Positions 27,721 to 40,442 of a DNA stretch of 64,000 nt are shown here, in pieces. The position numbers were made by a program, and so were the translations under genes. The notes under the pieces were generated by a model. The model had not been told where the DNA came from. It made no database searches and was given only the letters and a program-made list of their open reading frames with translations. The stretch covers positions 3,596,001 through 3,660,000 of the forward strand of contig NZ_CP049989.1 of assembly GCF_011388215.1 (NCBI RefSeq). The letters are read 5' to 3'. The stretch comes from Hydrogenophaga crocea. GTDB lineage: Bacteria; Pseudomonadota; Gammaproteobacteria; Burkholderiales; Burkholderiaceae_C. How positions within the stretch are numbered: the first letter of the stretch is position 1; every line of letters starts with the position of its first letter.

Positions 27721-29103
27721 TCATTTGCCGATGCAAAAACGCGAAAAGATGACCCCGAGCAGGTCGTCGGCGGTGAACTCGCCGGTGATTTCGCCGAGCG
27801 CGTGCTGCGCGAGGCGCAGTTCCTCGGCGAGCAGGTCGAGCTGGTCGGCCGCGCGCGTGAGCAGGCCCTGGGCCTGCTCGAGGTGTTCGCCCACGCGCGC
27901 CAGCGCGCGCAGGTGGCGCTCGCGCGCCATGAACAGGCCCTCGCTGCCGCTCTGCCAGCCCGCGAGCTGCAGCAGGCGCTGGCGCAGTGCGTCGAGGCCG
28001 GTGCCGTGCTTGGCCGAGAGCACGATGTCGCTGTCGCCGCGCGGCAGCTCGTCGCCGGCCTGATCGACCTTGTTCCACACGTGCAGCACCGGCACGCCCT
28101 CGGGCAGACCGCGCAGGATGTTGGCATCGCCCACGCGGTAGCGCGGCTCGCGCCAGCGCGTGAGGTCGTGCAGGAACAGCACCGCATCGGCGCCGTGGAT
28201 GCGCTGCCACGCGCGCTCGATGCCGATGCGCTCGACCTCGTCGACCTCGGGGCTGTCGCGCAGGCCCGCGGTGTCGGTCACGTGCAGCGGCACGCCTTCG
28301 ATCTGGATGGTCTGCTGCACCACGTCGCGCGTGGTGCCCGCGATGGGCGTGACGATGGCGAGCTCGGCGCCTGCGAGCGCATTGAGCAGCGAGCTCTTGC
28401 CCGCGTTGGGCTGGCCCGCGATAACCACCTGCAGCCCGTCGCGCAGCAGCGCGCCCTGGCGCGCCTCGGCCTGCAGCTGCGCGAGCGCGCTGCGCAGGCG
28501 CTGCAGCTGGCCCTCGGCGTCGGCCTTCTGGAGGAAATCGATCTCTTCTTCGGGAAAGTCGAGCGTGGCCTCGACCAGCATGCGCAGGTGGATGAGCGCG
28601 TCGCGCAGCGCGTGCACACGCTGCGAGAACGCCCCCGCGAGCGAGCGCGCGGCGCTGCGCGCCGCGGCCTCCGTGCTGGCGTCGATCAGGTCGGCCACGG
28701 CCTCGGCCTGCGCGAGGTCGAGCTTGTCGTTGAGGAAGGCGCGCTCGGTGAACTCGCCCGCGCGCGCCAGGCGCAGGCCCGGCAGCGCGGTCTGCGCCAC
28801 TTCGAGGCAGCGTGCCAGCAGCAACTGCAGCACCACCGGACCGCCGTGGCCTTGCAGCTCCAGCACGTCTTCACCGGTGTACGAATGCGGCGCCGGAAAC
28901 CACAGCGACAGACCGTGGTCGATGGCCTGGCCGTCGGCCGCGCGCCAGGGGCCGTAGGTGGCCTCGCGGGGCCGGGGCTCGCGCCCGATCAGCGCGCGCA
29001 CGAAAGGCGCCAAGCCCTTGCCCGAGACCCGCACGATGCCCACCGCGCCCCGGCCCGGGGCGGTGGCAATCGCGACGATGGGATCAGCGTGTTGCGGGAG
29101 CAA
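27721..29103 (-). CDS. mnmE: tRNA modification GTPase MnmE
   Basis: MnmE with MnmG installs the 5-carboxymethylaminomethyl group on wobble U34 of tRNAs. The 460 residues have the N-terminal folate-binding domain (about 1-118; [20 protein letters not shown]), a helical domain, an inserted G domain (about 220-375) with [20 protein letters not shown] and NKVD, and the terminal FCIGK carrying the essential Cys. Full length. It is 12 bp downstream of yidC in the usual rpmH-rnpA-yidD-yidC-mnmE order. Confidence 0.96.
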   Translation of the reverse strand: MLPQHADPIVAIATAPGRGAVGIVRVSGKGLAPFVRALIGREPRPREATYGPWRAADGQAIDHGLSLWFPAPHSYTGEDVLELQGHGGPVVLQLLLARCLEVAQTALPGLRLARAGEFTERAFLNDKLDLAQAEAVADLIDASTEAAARSAARSLAGAFSQRVHALRDALIHLRMLVEATLDFPEEEIDFLQKADAEGQLQRLRSALAQLQAEARQGALLRDGLQVVIAGQPNAGKSSLLNALAGAELAIVTPIAGTTRDVVQQTIQIEGVPLHVTDTAGLRDSPEVDEVERIGIERAWQRIHGADAVLFLHDLTRWREPRYRVGDANILRGLPEGVPVLHVWNKVDQAGDELPRGDSDIVLSAKHGTGLDALRQRLLQLAGWQSGSEGLFMARERHLRALARVGEHLEQAQGLLTRAADQLDLLAEELRLAQHALGEITGEFTADDLLGVIFSRFCIGK

Positions 29104-29115
29104 GTGGCGCGCGGC

Positions 29116-30822
29116 TTACTTGAACTTCGGCAGGTTGAACTTGAGCGGCACACCCATGCGGTGGTTGATGTGCGCCTGCTGCAGGATGGTCAGCACGTTG
29201 TTCGTGATCCAGTAGAGCACCAGGCCCGACGGGAAGAAGAAGAACATGACCGAGAAGATCAGCGGCATGAACCACATCAGCTTGGCCTGCAACGGATCGG
29301 GCGGCAGCGGGTTCAGCGCGGTCTGGATCATGGTCGTGACGGCCATCACCAGCGGCAGGATGTAGAACGGGTCGGGCGTGGAGAGGTCGGTGATCCAGCC
29401 CAGCCAGGGCGCGTTGCGCATTTCCACGCTGGACAGCAGCACCCAGTAGAGCGCGATGAACACGGGGATCTGGATCAGGATCGGGAAGCAGCCACCGAGC
29501 GGGTTGACCTTCTCTTCCCGGTAGATCTTCATCATCTCCTGCTGCATCTGCTGCGGGTTGTCCTTGAGGCGCTCGCGCATTTCCATGATGCGCGGGTTGA
29601 TCGCCTTCATCTTGGCCATGCTGCGGTACGCGCTGGCGTTGAGCCAGTAGAACGCGGCCTTGATCAGCACCACCAGCAACACGATGGCCCAGCCCCAGTT
29701 GCCCACGAAGCCGTGGATCTTCTCGAGCAGCCAGTACAGGGGTTTGGCCAGGATGGTGAGCCAGCCGTAGTCTTTCACGAGCTCCAGGCCCGGGGCCACG
29801 CGCTCGAGCATCTTCTCGTCCTGCGGGCCCACGAACAGGCGCGCCTGCGCGGTGTGGGTCTGGCCCGGCGCGATCTCGGGCAGGGTGGTGAGCGTACCCA
29901 CCGAGTACAGGTCGTCGGCCACCTTGCGCACGAAGTTCTCGCGCGCCTCGCCGTTTTCGCCCAGCCAGGCGCTCGCGAAGTAGTGCTGCACCATGGCCAC
30001 GTAGCCGTCGCTGGTGTTGCGCACGTAGCTGGCCTTGTCGCCGCCGATGTTCTTGAACTCGATCTTCTGGTACTTCTGCTCGGACGTGTAGACCGCGGGG
30101 CCCGTGAAGGTCGAATAGAACGGCGTCTGGCTTTCGGTGGTGTTGCCGTCGCGCACGAGCTGGCGGTAGAGCTGCGGCTTGACCGGCGCGCTGCCGCGGT
30201 TGATCACCTCGTGCGTCACCGCGATGTCATAGGCGCCGCGGCGCAGCGTGTAGGTGGTGACCAGCTGCACGCCGCCCACCTCGGCCGACTCGTAGCGCAC
30301 CTTGAGCTCGTCCTGGCCGTCGGCGAGCTGGCCCGGGTTGCCCACCAGGGTCATGGGGGTCTTGTGGGTGGGAAAGCTGCCGCCCACCAGGCCGCTCTGG
30401 GCCACGTAAGTGCGGTTGCCCTCCTGCGTGAGCAGCGTGAAGGGCGTCTGCACGTCGCGGTCCTTGCCGCCCGTGGCCTGCGCGTGGCGCAACAGCTGCG
30501 CGCCCACCAGGGCACCGCCTTCGCTCTGGAAGCTCAGACGCAGCACGTCGGTGCGCACCTCGTGGCGGACATTGGCCGCGCCCGGGGCCACGGCATCAGC
30601 GCCGGGCACGGCGGTCGAGCCGGCCGCGCCCGCGGCCTGCGGCAGGCTGGCGGCTGGCGGGGTGCCGGCACCGTTCGCGGCGGCCGGGGCCGTGGCGGCC
30701 GGCGGCGTGGCGCTGGGGAAGAAGGTGGCGGGTTTGCCGTTGTGGATCTGCCATTTGTCCCAGATCAGGACCATGGAGAAACCGAACACCACCCACAGGA
30801 TGGAGCGACGGATGTCATTCAT
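29116..30822 (-). CDS. yidC: Membrane protein insertase YidC
   Basis: YidC inserts and folds inner-membrane proteins with or without SecYEG. The 568 residues show TM1 (about 7-22), an Ala/Pro-rich linker (about 35-80), the periplasmic P1 beta-supersandwich (about 90-340) and the conserved five-helix C-terminal core starting near WLLEKIHGFVGNWGWAIVLL. The core includes the cytoplasmic C1 hairpin (MKAINPRIMEMRERLKDNPQ). The start overlaps the yidD stop codon (ATGA). Confidence 0.96.
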   Translation of the reverse strand: MNDIRRSILWVVFGFSMVLIWDKWQIHNGKPATFFPSATPPAATAPAAANGAGTPPAASLPQAAGAAGSTAVPGADAVAPGAANVRHEVRTDVLRLSFQSEGGALVGAQLLRHAQATGGKDRDVQTPFTLLTQEGNRTYVAQSGLVGGSFPTHKTPMTLVGNPGQLADGQDELKVRYESAEVGGVQLVTTYTLRRGAYDIAVTHEVINRGSAPVKPQLYRQLVRDGNTTESQTPFYSTFTGPAVYTSEQKYQKIEFKNIGGDKASYVRNTSDGYVAMVQHYFASAWLGENGEARENFVRKVADDLYSVGTLTTLPEIAPGQTHTAQARLFVGPQDEKMLERVAPGLELVKDYGWLTILAKPLYWLLEKIHGFVGNWGWAIVLLVVLIKAAFYWLNASAYRSMAKMKAINPRIMEMRERLKDNPQQMQQEMMKIYREEKVNPLGGCFPILIQIPVFIALYWVLLSSVEMRNAPWLGWITDLSTPDPFYILPLVMAVTTMIQTALNPLPPDPLQAKLMWFMPLIFSVMFFFFPSGLVLYWITNNVLTILQQAHINHRMGVPLKFNLPKFK

Positions 30823-31109
30823 GAAGCGTTCTTCTTGGCAGGGTGGCGGGGAATCAGGCGGGTGAACAGCCCGGCGGGGCGCTCGGTGGGCACGGGATCG
30901 TGGCCACCTTCACACCAGGGATGGCAGCGCGCCAGGCGCTGCAGCATGAGGCGCCCGCCCGTGGCCGCGCCATGGCGCCGCAAGGCGTCGAGCGCGTAGG
31001 CCGAGCAGGTGGGTTCAAAACGGCAACCGTTGCCCAGCCAGGGGCTGAGCAGCAGGCGATAACCCTGCACCAGGGCGATCAGGGCACGCTGCGGCCATTC
31101 ACGCCACAT
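30819..31109 (-). CDS. yidD: Membrane protein insertion efficiency factor YidD
   Basis: This 96-residue protein has the YidD signature: LIALVQGYRLLLSPWLGNGCRFEPTCS followed by CSAYALDALRRHG and RLARCHPWCEGGHDPVP, with conserved Cys residues and an N-terminal amphipathic helix. I choose the ATG at 31109 (MWREWPQRAL). It overlaps the rnpA 3' end by 11 bp and the yidC start by 4 bp. Confidence 0.93.
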   Translation of the reverse strand: MWREWPQRALIALVQGYRLLLSPWLGNGCRFEPTCSAYALDALRRHGAATGGRLMLQRLARCHPWCEGGHDPVPTERPAGLFTRLIPRHPAKKNAS

Positions 31110-31509
31110 GGCCGGGGGCCGCGGGAGCAGGGCGCGGCAATGCACGGGCCCAGAGCTGCAGCAGCTCTTCGCGCACCGCGCGCTTGAGCGCGGGAGAGCT
31201 GGCGCTCACGAAACGGGCCTTGTCGAAACCCAGGCGCAGCCGCACCACGTGCGCGGCCGCGGGCAGGGCGCTGGCCGCCGGGGCGGTGGCGTAGATCTGG
31301 CGGCGGATGGCGTTGCGCGTGACGGCGCGGCGCGCCCAGCGTTTGGGCACGAGCACGCCCAGCCAGGGGCCGGGTTCGGGGAACAGCGGGCTGCCTCCCT
31401 CGGCATTGCCGAGGGCCAGACGGTGCAAGGCGAAGTGGGGCGTCTTGGCCACGGGGGCGTTGGCCAGCACGGCCTGAAACTGCTGCCGGGACCGCAGGCG
31501 TTGGATCAC
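31099..31509 (-). CDS. rnpA: Ribonuclease P protein component
   Basis: RnpA binds the M1 RNA to process tRNA 5' ends. The 136-residue basic protein has the family start MIQRLRSRQQFQAVL and the central RNA-binding motif AVTRNAIRRQI (RNR type). The acidic Gly/Pro insertion near residue 40 is common in this group. It follows rpmH by 22 bp. Confidence 0.93.
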   Translation of the reverse strand: MIQRLRSRQQFQAVLANAPVAKTPHFALHRLALGNAEGGSPLFPEPGPWLGVLVPKRWARRAVTRNAIRRQIYATAPAASALPAAAHVVRLRLGFDKARFVSASSPALKRAVREELLQLWARALPRPAPAAPGHVA

Positions 31510-31531
31510 CGGCGGGCTGTGGCGAGCGGGC

Positions 31532-31666
31532 TCAGACGGCCAGGCGCTTGCGGCCCTTGGCGCGGCGGGCGTTGATCACCGCGCGGCCGCCGCGCGTCTT
31601 CATGCGCACGAGGAAACCGTGGGTGCGGGCGCGGCGGATCTTGGAGGGCTGGTAGGTGCGTTTCAT
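31532..31666 (-). CDS. rpmH: 50S ribosomal protein L34
   Basis: This 44-residue, very basic protein begins [20 protein letters not shown] and ends [12 protein letters not shown], the universal L34 sequence. It is the first gene of the rpmH-rnpA-yidD-yidC-mnmE operon and is divergent from dnaA. A promoter lies 33-62 bp upstream. Confidence 0.97.
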   Translation of the reverse strand: MKRTYQPSKIRRARTHGFLVRMKTRGGRAVINARRAKGRKRLAV

Positions 31667-31698
31667 GTTGGACCTGTCCGGAATCGGGGAAACCCGCG

Positions 31699-31728
31699 AT
31701 TATCGTCAGAAACCCCTTGTGCCGGCAA
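31699..31728 (-). promoter_or_regulatory. Sigma-70 promoter of the rpmH operon
   Basis: On the minus strand: TTGCCG (31728-31723), an 18-nt spacer, GATAAT (31704-31699). Both boxes are near consensus and the site faces rpmH. Confidence 0.7.
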
Positions 31729-31807
31729 GCTTTGTCCCCGAAAGGCCTGCGCGGCCGCCGCGGCGCGGGCGCGGACCCGGCGGTGGGACGAACGGCGGGC
31801 GCTCCGC

Positions 31808-31867
31808 TTGTGGATAACTCGTCTGCATGCCTACAATGCGCGCCCGGGGTGCCGCCCCTTGTCCACA
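31808..31867 (+). promoter_or_regulatory. dnaA promoter with DnaA boxes; likely part of oriC
   Basis: A TTGTGG -35 (31808-31813), an 18-nt spacer and a TACAAT -10 (31832-31837) face dnaA. A perfect DnaA box, TGTGGATAA (reverse of TTATCCACA), at 31809-31817 overlaps the -35, and a one-mismatch box TTGTCCACA lies at 31859-31867 next to a short A-rich patch (ATAAAA). This fits DnaA autorepression. The 245-bp gap between rpmH and dnaA is a standard oriC location, though only two boxes are visible. Confidence 0.65.
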
Positions 31868-31911
31868 ACGATAAAACGCCTCCCTCCCGCTTCATGTCAG
31901 AAGGCACCCTC

Positions 31912-33321
31912 ATGTCCGCCGCGCCGCGCGACGACCGCACCGACCGCTCCCTGTGGGCGGCGTGCGTCGACCGCCTGGCGCAGGAAATCCCCGAACAGCA
32001 GATCAACACCTGGATCCGCCCCCTGAGCGCCACGGTGTCGCCCGACGGCTCCAAGGTGGTGCTCGCGGTCGGCAACCGCTTCAAACTCGACTGGATCCGG
32101 GCCCAGTACGCGGCCCGCATCAGCGCCTTGCTCGAGGCCGAACAAGGCCATCCCGTCACGCTTGAGTTAGCGCTCGCTCCCCGTGAAGCGCCCGTGCGTA
32201 CGACGCCCGTGAGCCGCCCGATCTTCGACGCCGAGGCCGAGCAGGCGCTGGGCGAGCTGCCCGAAGTGGCGCCCGCCGAACCCGCCGCCGGCAGCGCACC
32301 CAAGACCCGTCTGAACCCCGCGCTCACCTTCGCCACCCTGGTCGAAGGCTCGGCCAACCGCATGGGGCGTGCCGCCGCCATGCACGTGGCCGGCAGCCTG
32401 GGCCAGCTCTACAACCCGCTGTTCATCTACGGCGGCGTGGGCCTGGGCAAGACGCACCTGGTGCACGCGATCGGCAACCACCTGCTCAGCGAACGCCCGT
32501 CCGCCAAAGTTCTCTACATCCACGCCGAGCAGTTCGTCTCGGATGTGGTCAAGTCCTACCAGCGCAAAACCTTCGACGAGTTCAAGGCGCGCTACCACTC
32601 GCTCGATCTGCTGCTGATCGACGATGTGCAGTTCTTCGCCAACAAGGACCGGACCCAGGAAGAGTTCTTCAACGCCTTCGAGGCGCTGCTGGCCAAGAAG
32701 AGCCACATCGTGCTCACCAGCGACACCTACCCCAAGGGCCTGGCCGACATCCACGAGCGCCTGGTCTCGCGCTTCGACTCCGGCCTCACGGTGGCGATCG
32801 AGCCGCCCGAGCTGGAGATGCGCGTGGCCATCCTGATCAACAAGGCCGCCGCCGAGGGCGCGGTGATGCCCGAAGAAGTGGCGTTCTTCGTGGCCAAGAA
32901 CGTGCGCTCGAACGTGCGCGAGCTCGAAGGCGCGCTGCGCAAGATCCTGGCTTACAGCCGCTTCAACCAGAAGGACATCTCGATCCAGCTCGCGCGCGAG
33001 GCCCTCAAAGACCTGCTGTCGATCCAGAACCGCCAGATCGGGGTCGAGAACATCCAGAAGACGGTGGCCGACTTCTACAAGATCAAGGTCGCCGACATGT
33101 ATTCCAAGAAGCGCCCCGCCAGCATCGCGCGGCCGCGGCAGATCGCCATGTTCCTGGCCAAGGAGCTGACCCAGAAGAGCCTGCCCGAGATCGGCGAACT
33201 CTTTGGCGGCCGCGACCACACCACGGTGCTGCACGCGGTGCGCAAGATCGCGGGCGAGCGCCAGCAGAACACCGAACTGAACCAGCAGCTGCACGTGCTG
33301 GAACAAACCCTCAAGGGCTGA
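31912..33321 (+). CDS. dnaA: Chromosomal replication initiator DnaA
   Basis: DnaA binds oriC boxes and opens the duplex. The 469 residues have domain I (about 8-90, [20 protein letters not shown]), a short linker, and AAA+ domain III (about 130-345) with Walker [13 protein letters not shown] and Walker [10 protein letters not shown]. Domain IV carries the DnaA-box signature [16 protein letters not shown] choose the ATG at 31912 because AAGG stands 7 nt before it; an ATG at 31894 would add six residues without a ribosome-binding site. Confidence 0.96.
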   Translation: MSAAPRDDRTDRSLWAACVDRLAQEIPEQQINTWIRPLSATVSPDGSKVVLAVGNRFKLDWIRAQYAARISALLEAEQGHPVTLELALAPREAPVRTTPVSRPIFDAEAEQALGELPEVAPAEPAAGSAPKTRLNPALTFATLVEGSANRMGRAAAMHVAGSLGQLYNPLFIYGGVGLGKTHLVHAIGNHLLSERPSAKVLYIHAEQFVSDVVKSYQRKTFDEFKARYHSLDLLLIDDVQFFANKDRTQEEFFNAFEALLAKKSHIVLTSDTYPKGLADIHERLVSRFDSGLTVAIEPPELEMRVAILINKAAAEGAVMPEEVAFFVAKNVRSNVRELEGALRKILAYSRFNQKDISIQLAREALKDLLSIQNRQIGVENIQKTVADFYKIKVADMYSKKRPASIARPRQIAMFLAKELTQKSLPEIGELFGGRDHTTVLHAVRKIAGERQQNTELNQQLHVLEQTLKG

Positions 33322-33430
33322 CACGGTCGGCCCCGAAACACCAAGAAAACACCGTTCAAAAAGGTGAAAATACGGCGGTTTACGCCGCCCGGGGAGCCCA
33401 GGGGCCCCCTTCACCAGGAAAGAGCCGCCG

Positions 33431-37203
<3,773 letters not shown>

Positions 37204-37242
37204 GGACGGGGGCAGCCGGGCGCATGAGGGGGACAACGCCCC

Positions 37243-38025
37243 CTAAGTCCACAGCATGCGGGCTGCAGCCAAACCAACGTGGGTGAACGCGTGAGCCAAC
37301 ATGGCGCACTCGAGGCCCTTGCGCCAGAACAGCCATCCATAGGCCATCCCCGCCATCGCATTCAAGAACACCGTCCTGACGACCAGCGGACCGGTGAGCG
37401 TGACACTTTGCGCCAAGGCCGGCAGATGACCCGCGGCGAAGACCAGTGCAGCCAGGGCCATCGCGGCCCACATGGTGGCTGCCGATGGTTGCGCCGCCGC
37501 GGCTGAGCGTCGCCCCTGAATGGCCAGGAGCAGCCATGCAACGAGCGCCATCAAACCCCAGCGCATCATCACCTCTTCAGCAAGGCCTCCGTACAGGATG
37601 CCAATGGCCAGTGCGTGCAGTGGTGGTGTGGCCTTGGCCTCGGCAAGCACTTTTCGCCATTCATCGCCCAGGGCGTTGGCCAATGCGGCATCGGTCATCG
37701 CGAGAGCCGCTGCAAGACACAACCCAACGACCAGCGCCAGGCCAGGTGCCACCCGAGCACCGACATCCCCAGCCAGCCGGCTGTGCAGCCGCAGCCGAGG
37801 CGTGACGGCCGCTCCCACCAGGGCCGCCACGGTCACCAGCAGCAACGGGTTCACAAGAAGCAGCGCCCTGAGCGCCGCTTGAGGCAATTCCCGCAATGGG
37901 GGGGCTTGCTCAAACAAAGTGGCTGGTGGGGTCTGGACCAGCAGCCCAAGGACGCCGACCAGCCCGAGCGCCCAAACAGGCAGAAAGCGCCGGGCAAAGC
38001 CTGCAGGCGCAGCGGGCGGTTTCAT
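37243..38025 (-). CDS. CPBP family intramembrane metalloprotease
   Basis: This 260-residue, multi-helix membrane protein has the CPBP (Abi/RCE1) signatures: GLAEEVMMRWGLM (the EExxxR motif), FAAGHLP and the C-terminal HAFTHVG. Roles in the family range from peptide processing to bacteriocin self-immunity; the substrate is unknown here. The ATG at 38025 follows AAAGGACGG. It overlaps the preceding lipoprotein ORF (ATGA), so the two are translated together. G+C content is lower than in the gyrB side of the junction. Confidence 0.88.
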   Translation of the reverse strand: MKPPAAPAGFARRFLPVWALGLVGVLGLLVQTPPATLFEQAPPLRELPQAALRALLLVNPLLLVTVAALVGAAVTPRLRLHSRLAGDVGARVAPGLALVVGLCLAAALAMTDAALANALGDEWRKVLAEAKATPPLHALAIGILYGGLAEEVMMRWGLMALVAWLLLAIQGRRSAAAAQPSAATMWAAMALAALVFAAGHLPALAQSVTLTGPLVVRTVFLNAMAGMAYGWLFWRKGLECAMLAHAFTHVGLAAARMLWT

Positions 38026-38198
38026 GACCGTCCTTTCTGCCAGCCGTCGTGGTCGGGGTCGTTCCAAACGCGAGAGCGCACGCAGCGCTGCGTATCCGCC
38101 TCCACCTTGCGTTCGGGCGTCGTGGGCGTGTCAACGTGGGCACAGCCGGCCAATGCCAGGGTGAGTGGGCCGTGGCTGCGCGAGAAGGCAAGGCTCAT
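38022..38198 (-). CDS. Small predicted lipoprotein (58 aa)
   Basis: The ORF reads MSLAFSRSHGPLTLALAGC at its start: an Arg-containing n-region, a short hydrophobic stretch and a lipobox (LAGC), so the mature protein would begin at Cys19. The remainder (AHVDTPTTPERKVEADTQRC and 19 more residues, ending WQKGRS) is short and charged with one more Cys. Both ends are coupled: its ATG overlaps the stop codon of the GNAT gene and its TGA overlaps the ATG of the CPBP protease gene, each as ATGA. That tight packing is the main evidence that it is real. I know no homologue; function unknown. Confidence 0.6.
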   Translation of the reverse strand: MSLAFSRSHGPLTLALAGCAHVDTPTTPERKVEADTQRCVRSRVWNDPDHDGWQKGRS

Positions 38199-38653
38199 GG
38201 CAGGTTCATGGAGTAAGTGCAGAACCGCGTGTCCCGAACGAAGCCAAAGGACGTGTAGAGCGATTGTGCGTTGCTGTTGTCGAGTGCGGTTTCAAGGGTG
38301 AGATGGGCCGCGCCACAAGCGGCCGCGTGGTCGCGCGCTGCCGTCAGCAGGGCACGCCCCACGCCCTTGCCGCGAGCGACCTCGACCGTGTAAAGGTCGT
38401 TGAGGGTGAACGCTCTCCGACAGGCTATCGAGGAAAACGTGGGATACAGCTGTGTGAAGCCAACCGCCTGCCCCAGGTCGTCGCGAGCGATAAAGACCGT
38501 CGAATCGGCCCGCGTCAGTCGGTCCTGAAGGAAGCGCCTGGCCAGCTGAGGGTTGGAGGTCTGGCCGTAGAAGACACGGTACGCGTCAAAGAGACCGGCG
38601 AGGTCTTCGATGTCGGCCGCCTCAGCCTGACGAACGTTGATGGTCGAGTTCAT
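38195..38653 (-). CDS. GNAT family N-acetyltransferase
   Basis: This 152-residue acetyl-CoA-dependent transferase has the GNAT motif A, TVEVARGKGVGRALLTAARD (acetyl-CoA pyrophosphate loop R-G-K-G-V-G), preceded by the NDLYTVEV strand and followed by ALDNSNAQSLYTSFGF, the usual end. I choose the ATG at 38653 (MNSTINVRQAEAAD). It is the first of three overlapping genes (GNAT, small lipoprotein, CPBP protease). The acceptor substrate is unknown. Confidence 0.88.
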   Translation of the reverse strand: MNSTINVRQAEAADIEDLAGLFDAYRVFYGQTSNPQLARRFLQDRLTRADSTVFIARDDLGQAVGFTQLYPTFSSIACRRAFTLNDLYTVEVARGKGVGRALLTAARDHAAACGAAHLTLETALDNSNAQSLYTSFGFVRDTRFCTYSMNLP

Positions 38654-38815
38654 GCGATGTTGGGTTCTGGCGCATCCCGTGGGTGCCATGCGCCCGTGGT
38701 CGCTCGGGGCGCGCGGCAAGAGCGGGGCGAAAGAGATGATTGACCGTCCTGGCCGCGGCCCGGCACCGAGCCGCAGAAGCAAAAGTGGGCGGGTTCGTGG
38801 CCTGCGGGGTCATGC

Positions 38816-39181
38816 TCACTTCTTCAAGGGCGAGCAGGCGCTGGGCGTCGCCGGCGCGCAACCCCCGGTGCAGACCGCCTTGGCGTAGCGGTCCAGCGCC
38901 GCGCTGCCCCTGGACTGGGTGGAGCACCACACCTCTCCATGGATATCTGCCACGCAGCGGCCCGCGCCGCACACCGGATTCCCGTATCGGTCCAATGCGG
39001 CGTCCCCGCCTTCCGACGAACACAGCCAGTTCCCGTACCGGTCAGCGACACAGCGGCTGTCTGGTGCAGGGCAGAGGGTGTTGCCGTAGCGGTCCTGAAC
39101 GCAGCGCGCCTCGGCGGACCCCAGGAACAGCAACGTGAACGCCAGGGAAAGGACAGGGAGAGGTCGGAACGGCATGGTCAT
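38816..39181 (-). CDS. Secreted Cys-rich protein with five DRYGN-type repeats
   Basis: This 121-residue protein has a signal peptide (MTMPFRPLPVLSLAFTLLFL plus GSAEA). The mature part is five imperfect repeats of about 12-22 residues: RCVQDRYGNTLC, RCVADRYGNWLC, ALDRYGNPVC, RCVADIHGEVWC and ALDRYAKAVC. Each repeat ends in Cys and most also start with Cys, so intramolecular disulphides in the periplasm are likely. I do not know a function; the pattern suggests a small structural, metal-binding or ligand-binding protein. The start could also be the ATG two codons later. It is 58 bp downstream of the secreted hydrolase gene. Confidence 0.75.
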   Translation of the reverse strand: MTMPFRPLPVLSLAFTLLFLGSAEARCVQDRYGNTLCPAPDSRCVADRYGNWLCSSEGGDAALDRYGNPVCGAGRCVADIHGEVWCSTQSRGSAALDRYAKAVCTGGCAPATPSACSPLKK

Positions 39182-39239
39182 GAACGTGTTGAGGAACGGG
39201 ATTCGAGCTGCTGCCTGGTCGCAGGGTTTCGTGCGGGGC

Positions 39240-40238
39240 CTATTCGGGGCGATTCGCACCGCCTGTGGTCAGTCGTTTGGTGAAGAACTGGATGACTTCG
39301 GCATTGAAATGGCGGTGGAACGACTCGCGGTCGAAAGAGGGCGCGTCTGCACAGATGGCGGGCAGGGCCTTGGCCAGGTGCTCGGGACATGGCGCGAGAA
39401 ACGCGTAGTGGCCTGCAGCGTTCACCCGTCGAACGTCGGCTGCTGCGCCAAGGCCATCGCCGACCGCCTGGGCATGGAAGCGGTGAAGAAGCACTTCGTC
39501 CCGCTCGGCCTGCCACAGCTGTATGTCAGGAGCACGCTTGTGCAGTGACGCCGCATCGAAGAGGAAGCCCAGGCCAGGTGCGGCCACCACGGCGGCCTTG
39601 ATGCGCCTATCGGGCATGGGCGCCTGCACCTGCAGCATGGAGTCCCAGCGCTTCATCATGGGTTCACACACAGCATCCAGCGCATGGTCGCGACAGTGGG
39701 TGGGCAATCGCGCGTAATCCGGGCGGCCCCCCATGGCGGTCAGCACGGTGTAACCACCGGCGGAGAAGCCGAACGCGCCGATGCGTTCCTGGTCGACTTG
39801 ACCTGCGCCCCTCCACGATGACGTCATGTGGTCGATGAGACGCGACAGGTCGTGTACGCGGTCGACGAGCTGCGCCGGCGTGCCGAAACCCGAGGTGTCG
39901 TCGGCGTTGTCCGCAGGGTGCGAGATGGCCGCCACGACATAGCCCGCGTCGGCCAACGCCACGGCGGTGTCGATGTGCGCTGCGAAGGTGCCCCCCGTTC
40001 CATGGGACAAGACGATGAGCGGCAGGCGGCCCGAGGCCAGCTCACCGCGCAGCGCCAGCGGCACCGAAAACGGCCCCAGTCTTGCTGGTGAAGGGGTCGA
40101 GGGCGATGGATACCAAACGCCCCCGGTGGCTTCGCGACCTCGGTCCAGTTCGACCCGCAGCGGCTCGAATCCGGCGGCGTGCGCGGCCCCGAGCCAAAGA
40201 GAGAGCGTGGTCAGCAGCAGGCTTGCAAAGATTTGCAT
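39240..40238 (-). CDS. Secreted alpha/beta hydrolase, dienelactone-hydrolase / PAF-acetylhydrolase-like
   Basis: This 332-residue protein has a signal peptide (MQIFASLLLTTLSLWLGAAH, cleavage after AHA) and an alpha/beta hydrolase fold with the LIVLSHGTGG oxyanion strand, the nucleophile elbow GFSAGGYTVL (near residue 150) and a late NAAGHYAFLAP His. It matches the predicted dienelactone hydrolase / platelet-activating-factor acetylhydrolase-like group, which cleaves small esters in the periplasm. The frame extends upstream with a chance lipobox, but the clear signal peptide marks the ATG at 40238 as the start. Confidence 0.85.
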   Translation of the reverse strand: MQIFASLLLTTLSLWLGAAHAAGFEPLRVELDRGREATGGVWYPSPSTPSPARLGPFSVPLALRGELASGRLPLIVLSHGTGGTFAAHIDTAVALADAGYVVAAISHPADNADDTSGFGTPAQLVDRVHDLSRLIDHMTSSWRGAGQVDQERIGAFGFSAGGYTVLTAMGGRPDYARLPTHCRDHALDAVCEPMMKRWDSMLQVQAPMPDRRIKAAVVAAPGLGFLFDAASLHKRAPDIQLWQAERDEVLLHRFHAQAVGDGLGAAADVRRVNAAGHYAFLAPCPEHLAKALPAICADAPSFDRESFHRHFNAEVIQFFTKRLTTGGANRPE

Positions 40239-40442
40239 GGGTTTGTCGACCTGGATGGCATTCGTTTGGACGCGCGTATGGTTGCTGGTGCAACCACCCA
40301 GTGGAAGAACCAGTGGCCATGACATTGGCAAACCAGTTCGGGCTCCTGGCGTTTGGGTGGTGTTGCCTCGATGGCACTGGGGGGCGCGCTGGCGGGTGCC
40401 TCGATGGCGGTCTCGCTTGGGGGGTGGGCTGGCGAGTCGGCC

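Noticed and set aside
27709..30999. A 1096-codon plus-strand frame opposite mnmE and yidC
   Set aside because: It is antisense to two conserved genes and lacks any recognisable fold or ribosome-binding site.
37227..37244. AGGGGG/CCCCCT hairpin after gyrB as a terminator
   Set aside because: The stem is only 6 bp, there is no T-run on either side, and it includes the stop codon of the opposing protease gene.
40239..40331. Upstream extension of the secreted hydrolase with a lipobox-like LGGC
   Set aside because: The genuine signal peptide starts at 40238; a lipoprotein start followed by a second signal peptide makes no sense.
40239..40442. Possible small genes in the gap between MocR and the hydrolase
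   Set aside because: Open frames exist on both strands but have no ribosome-binding site, no conserved look and Pro/Gly-rich composition; the gap also contains a 6-bp hairpin without a T-run.
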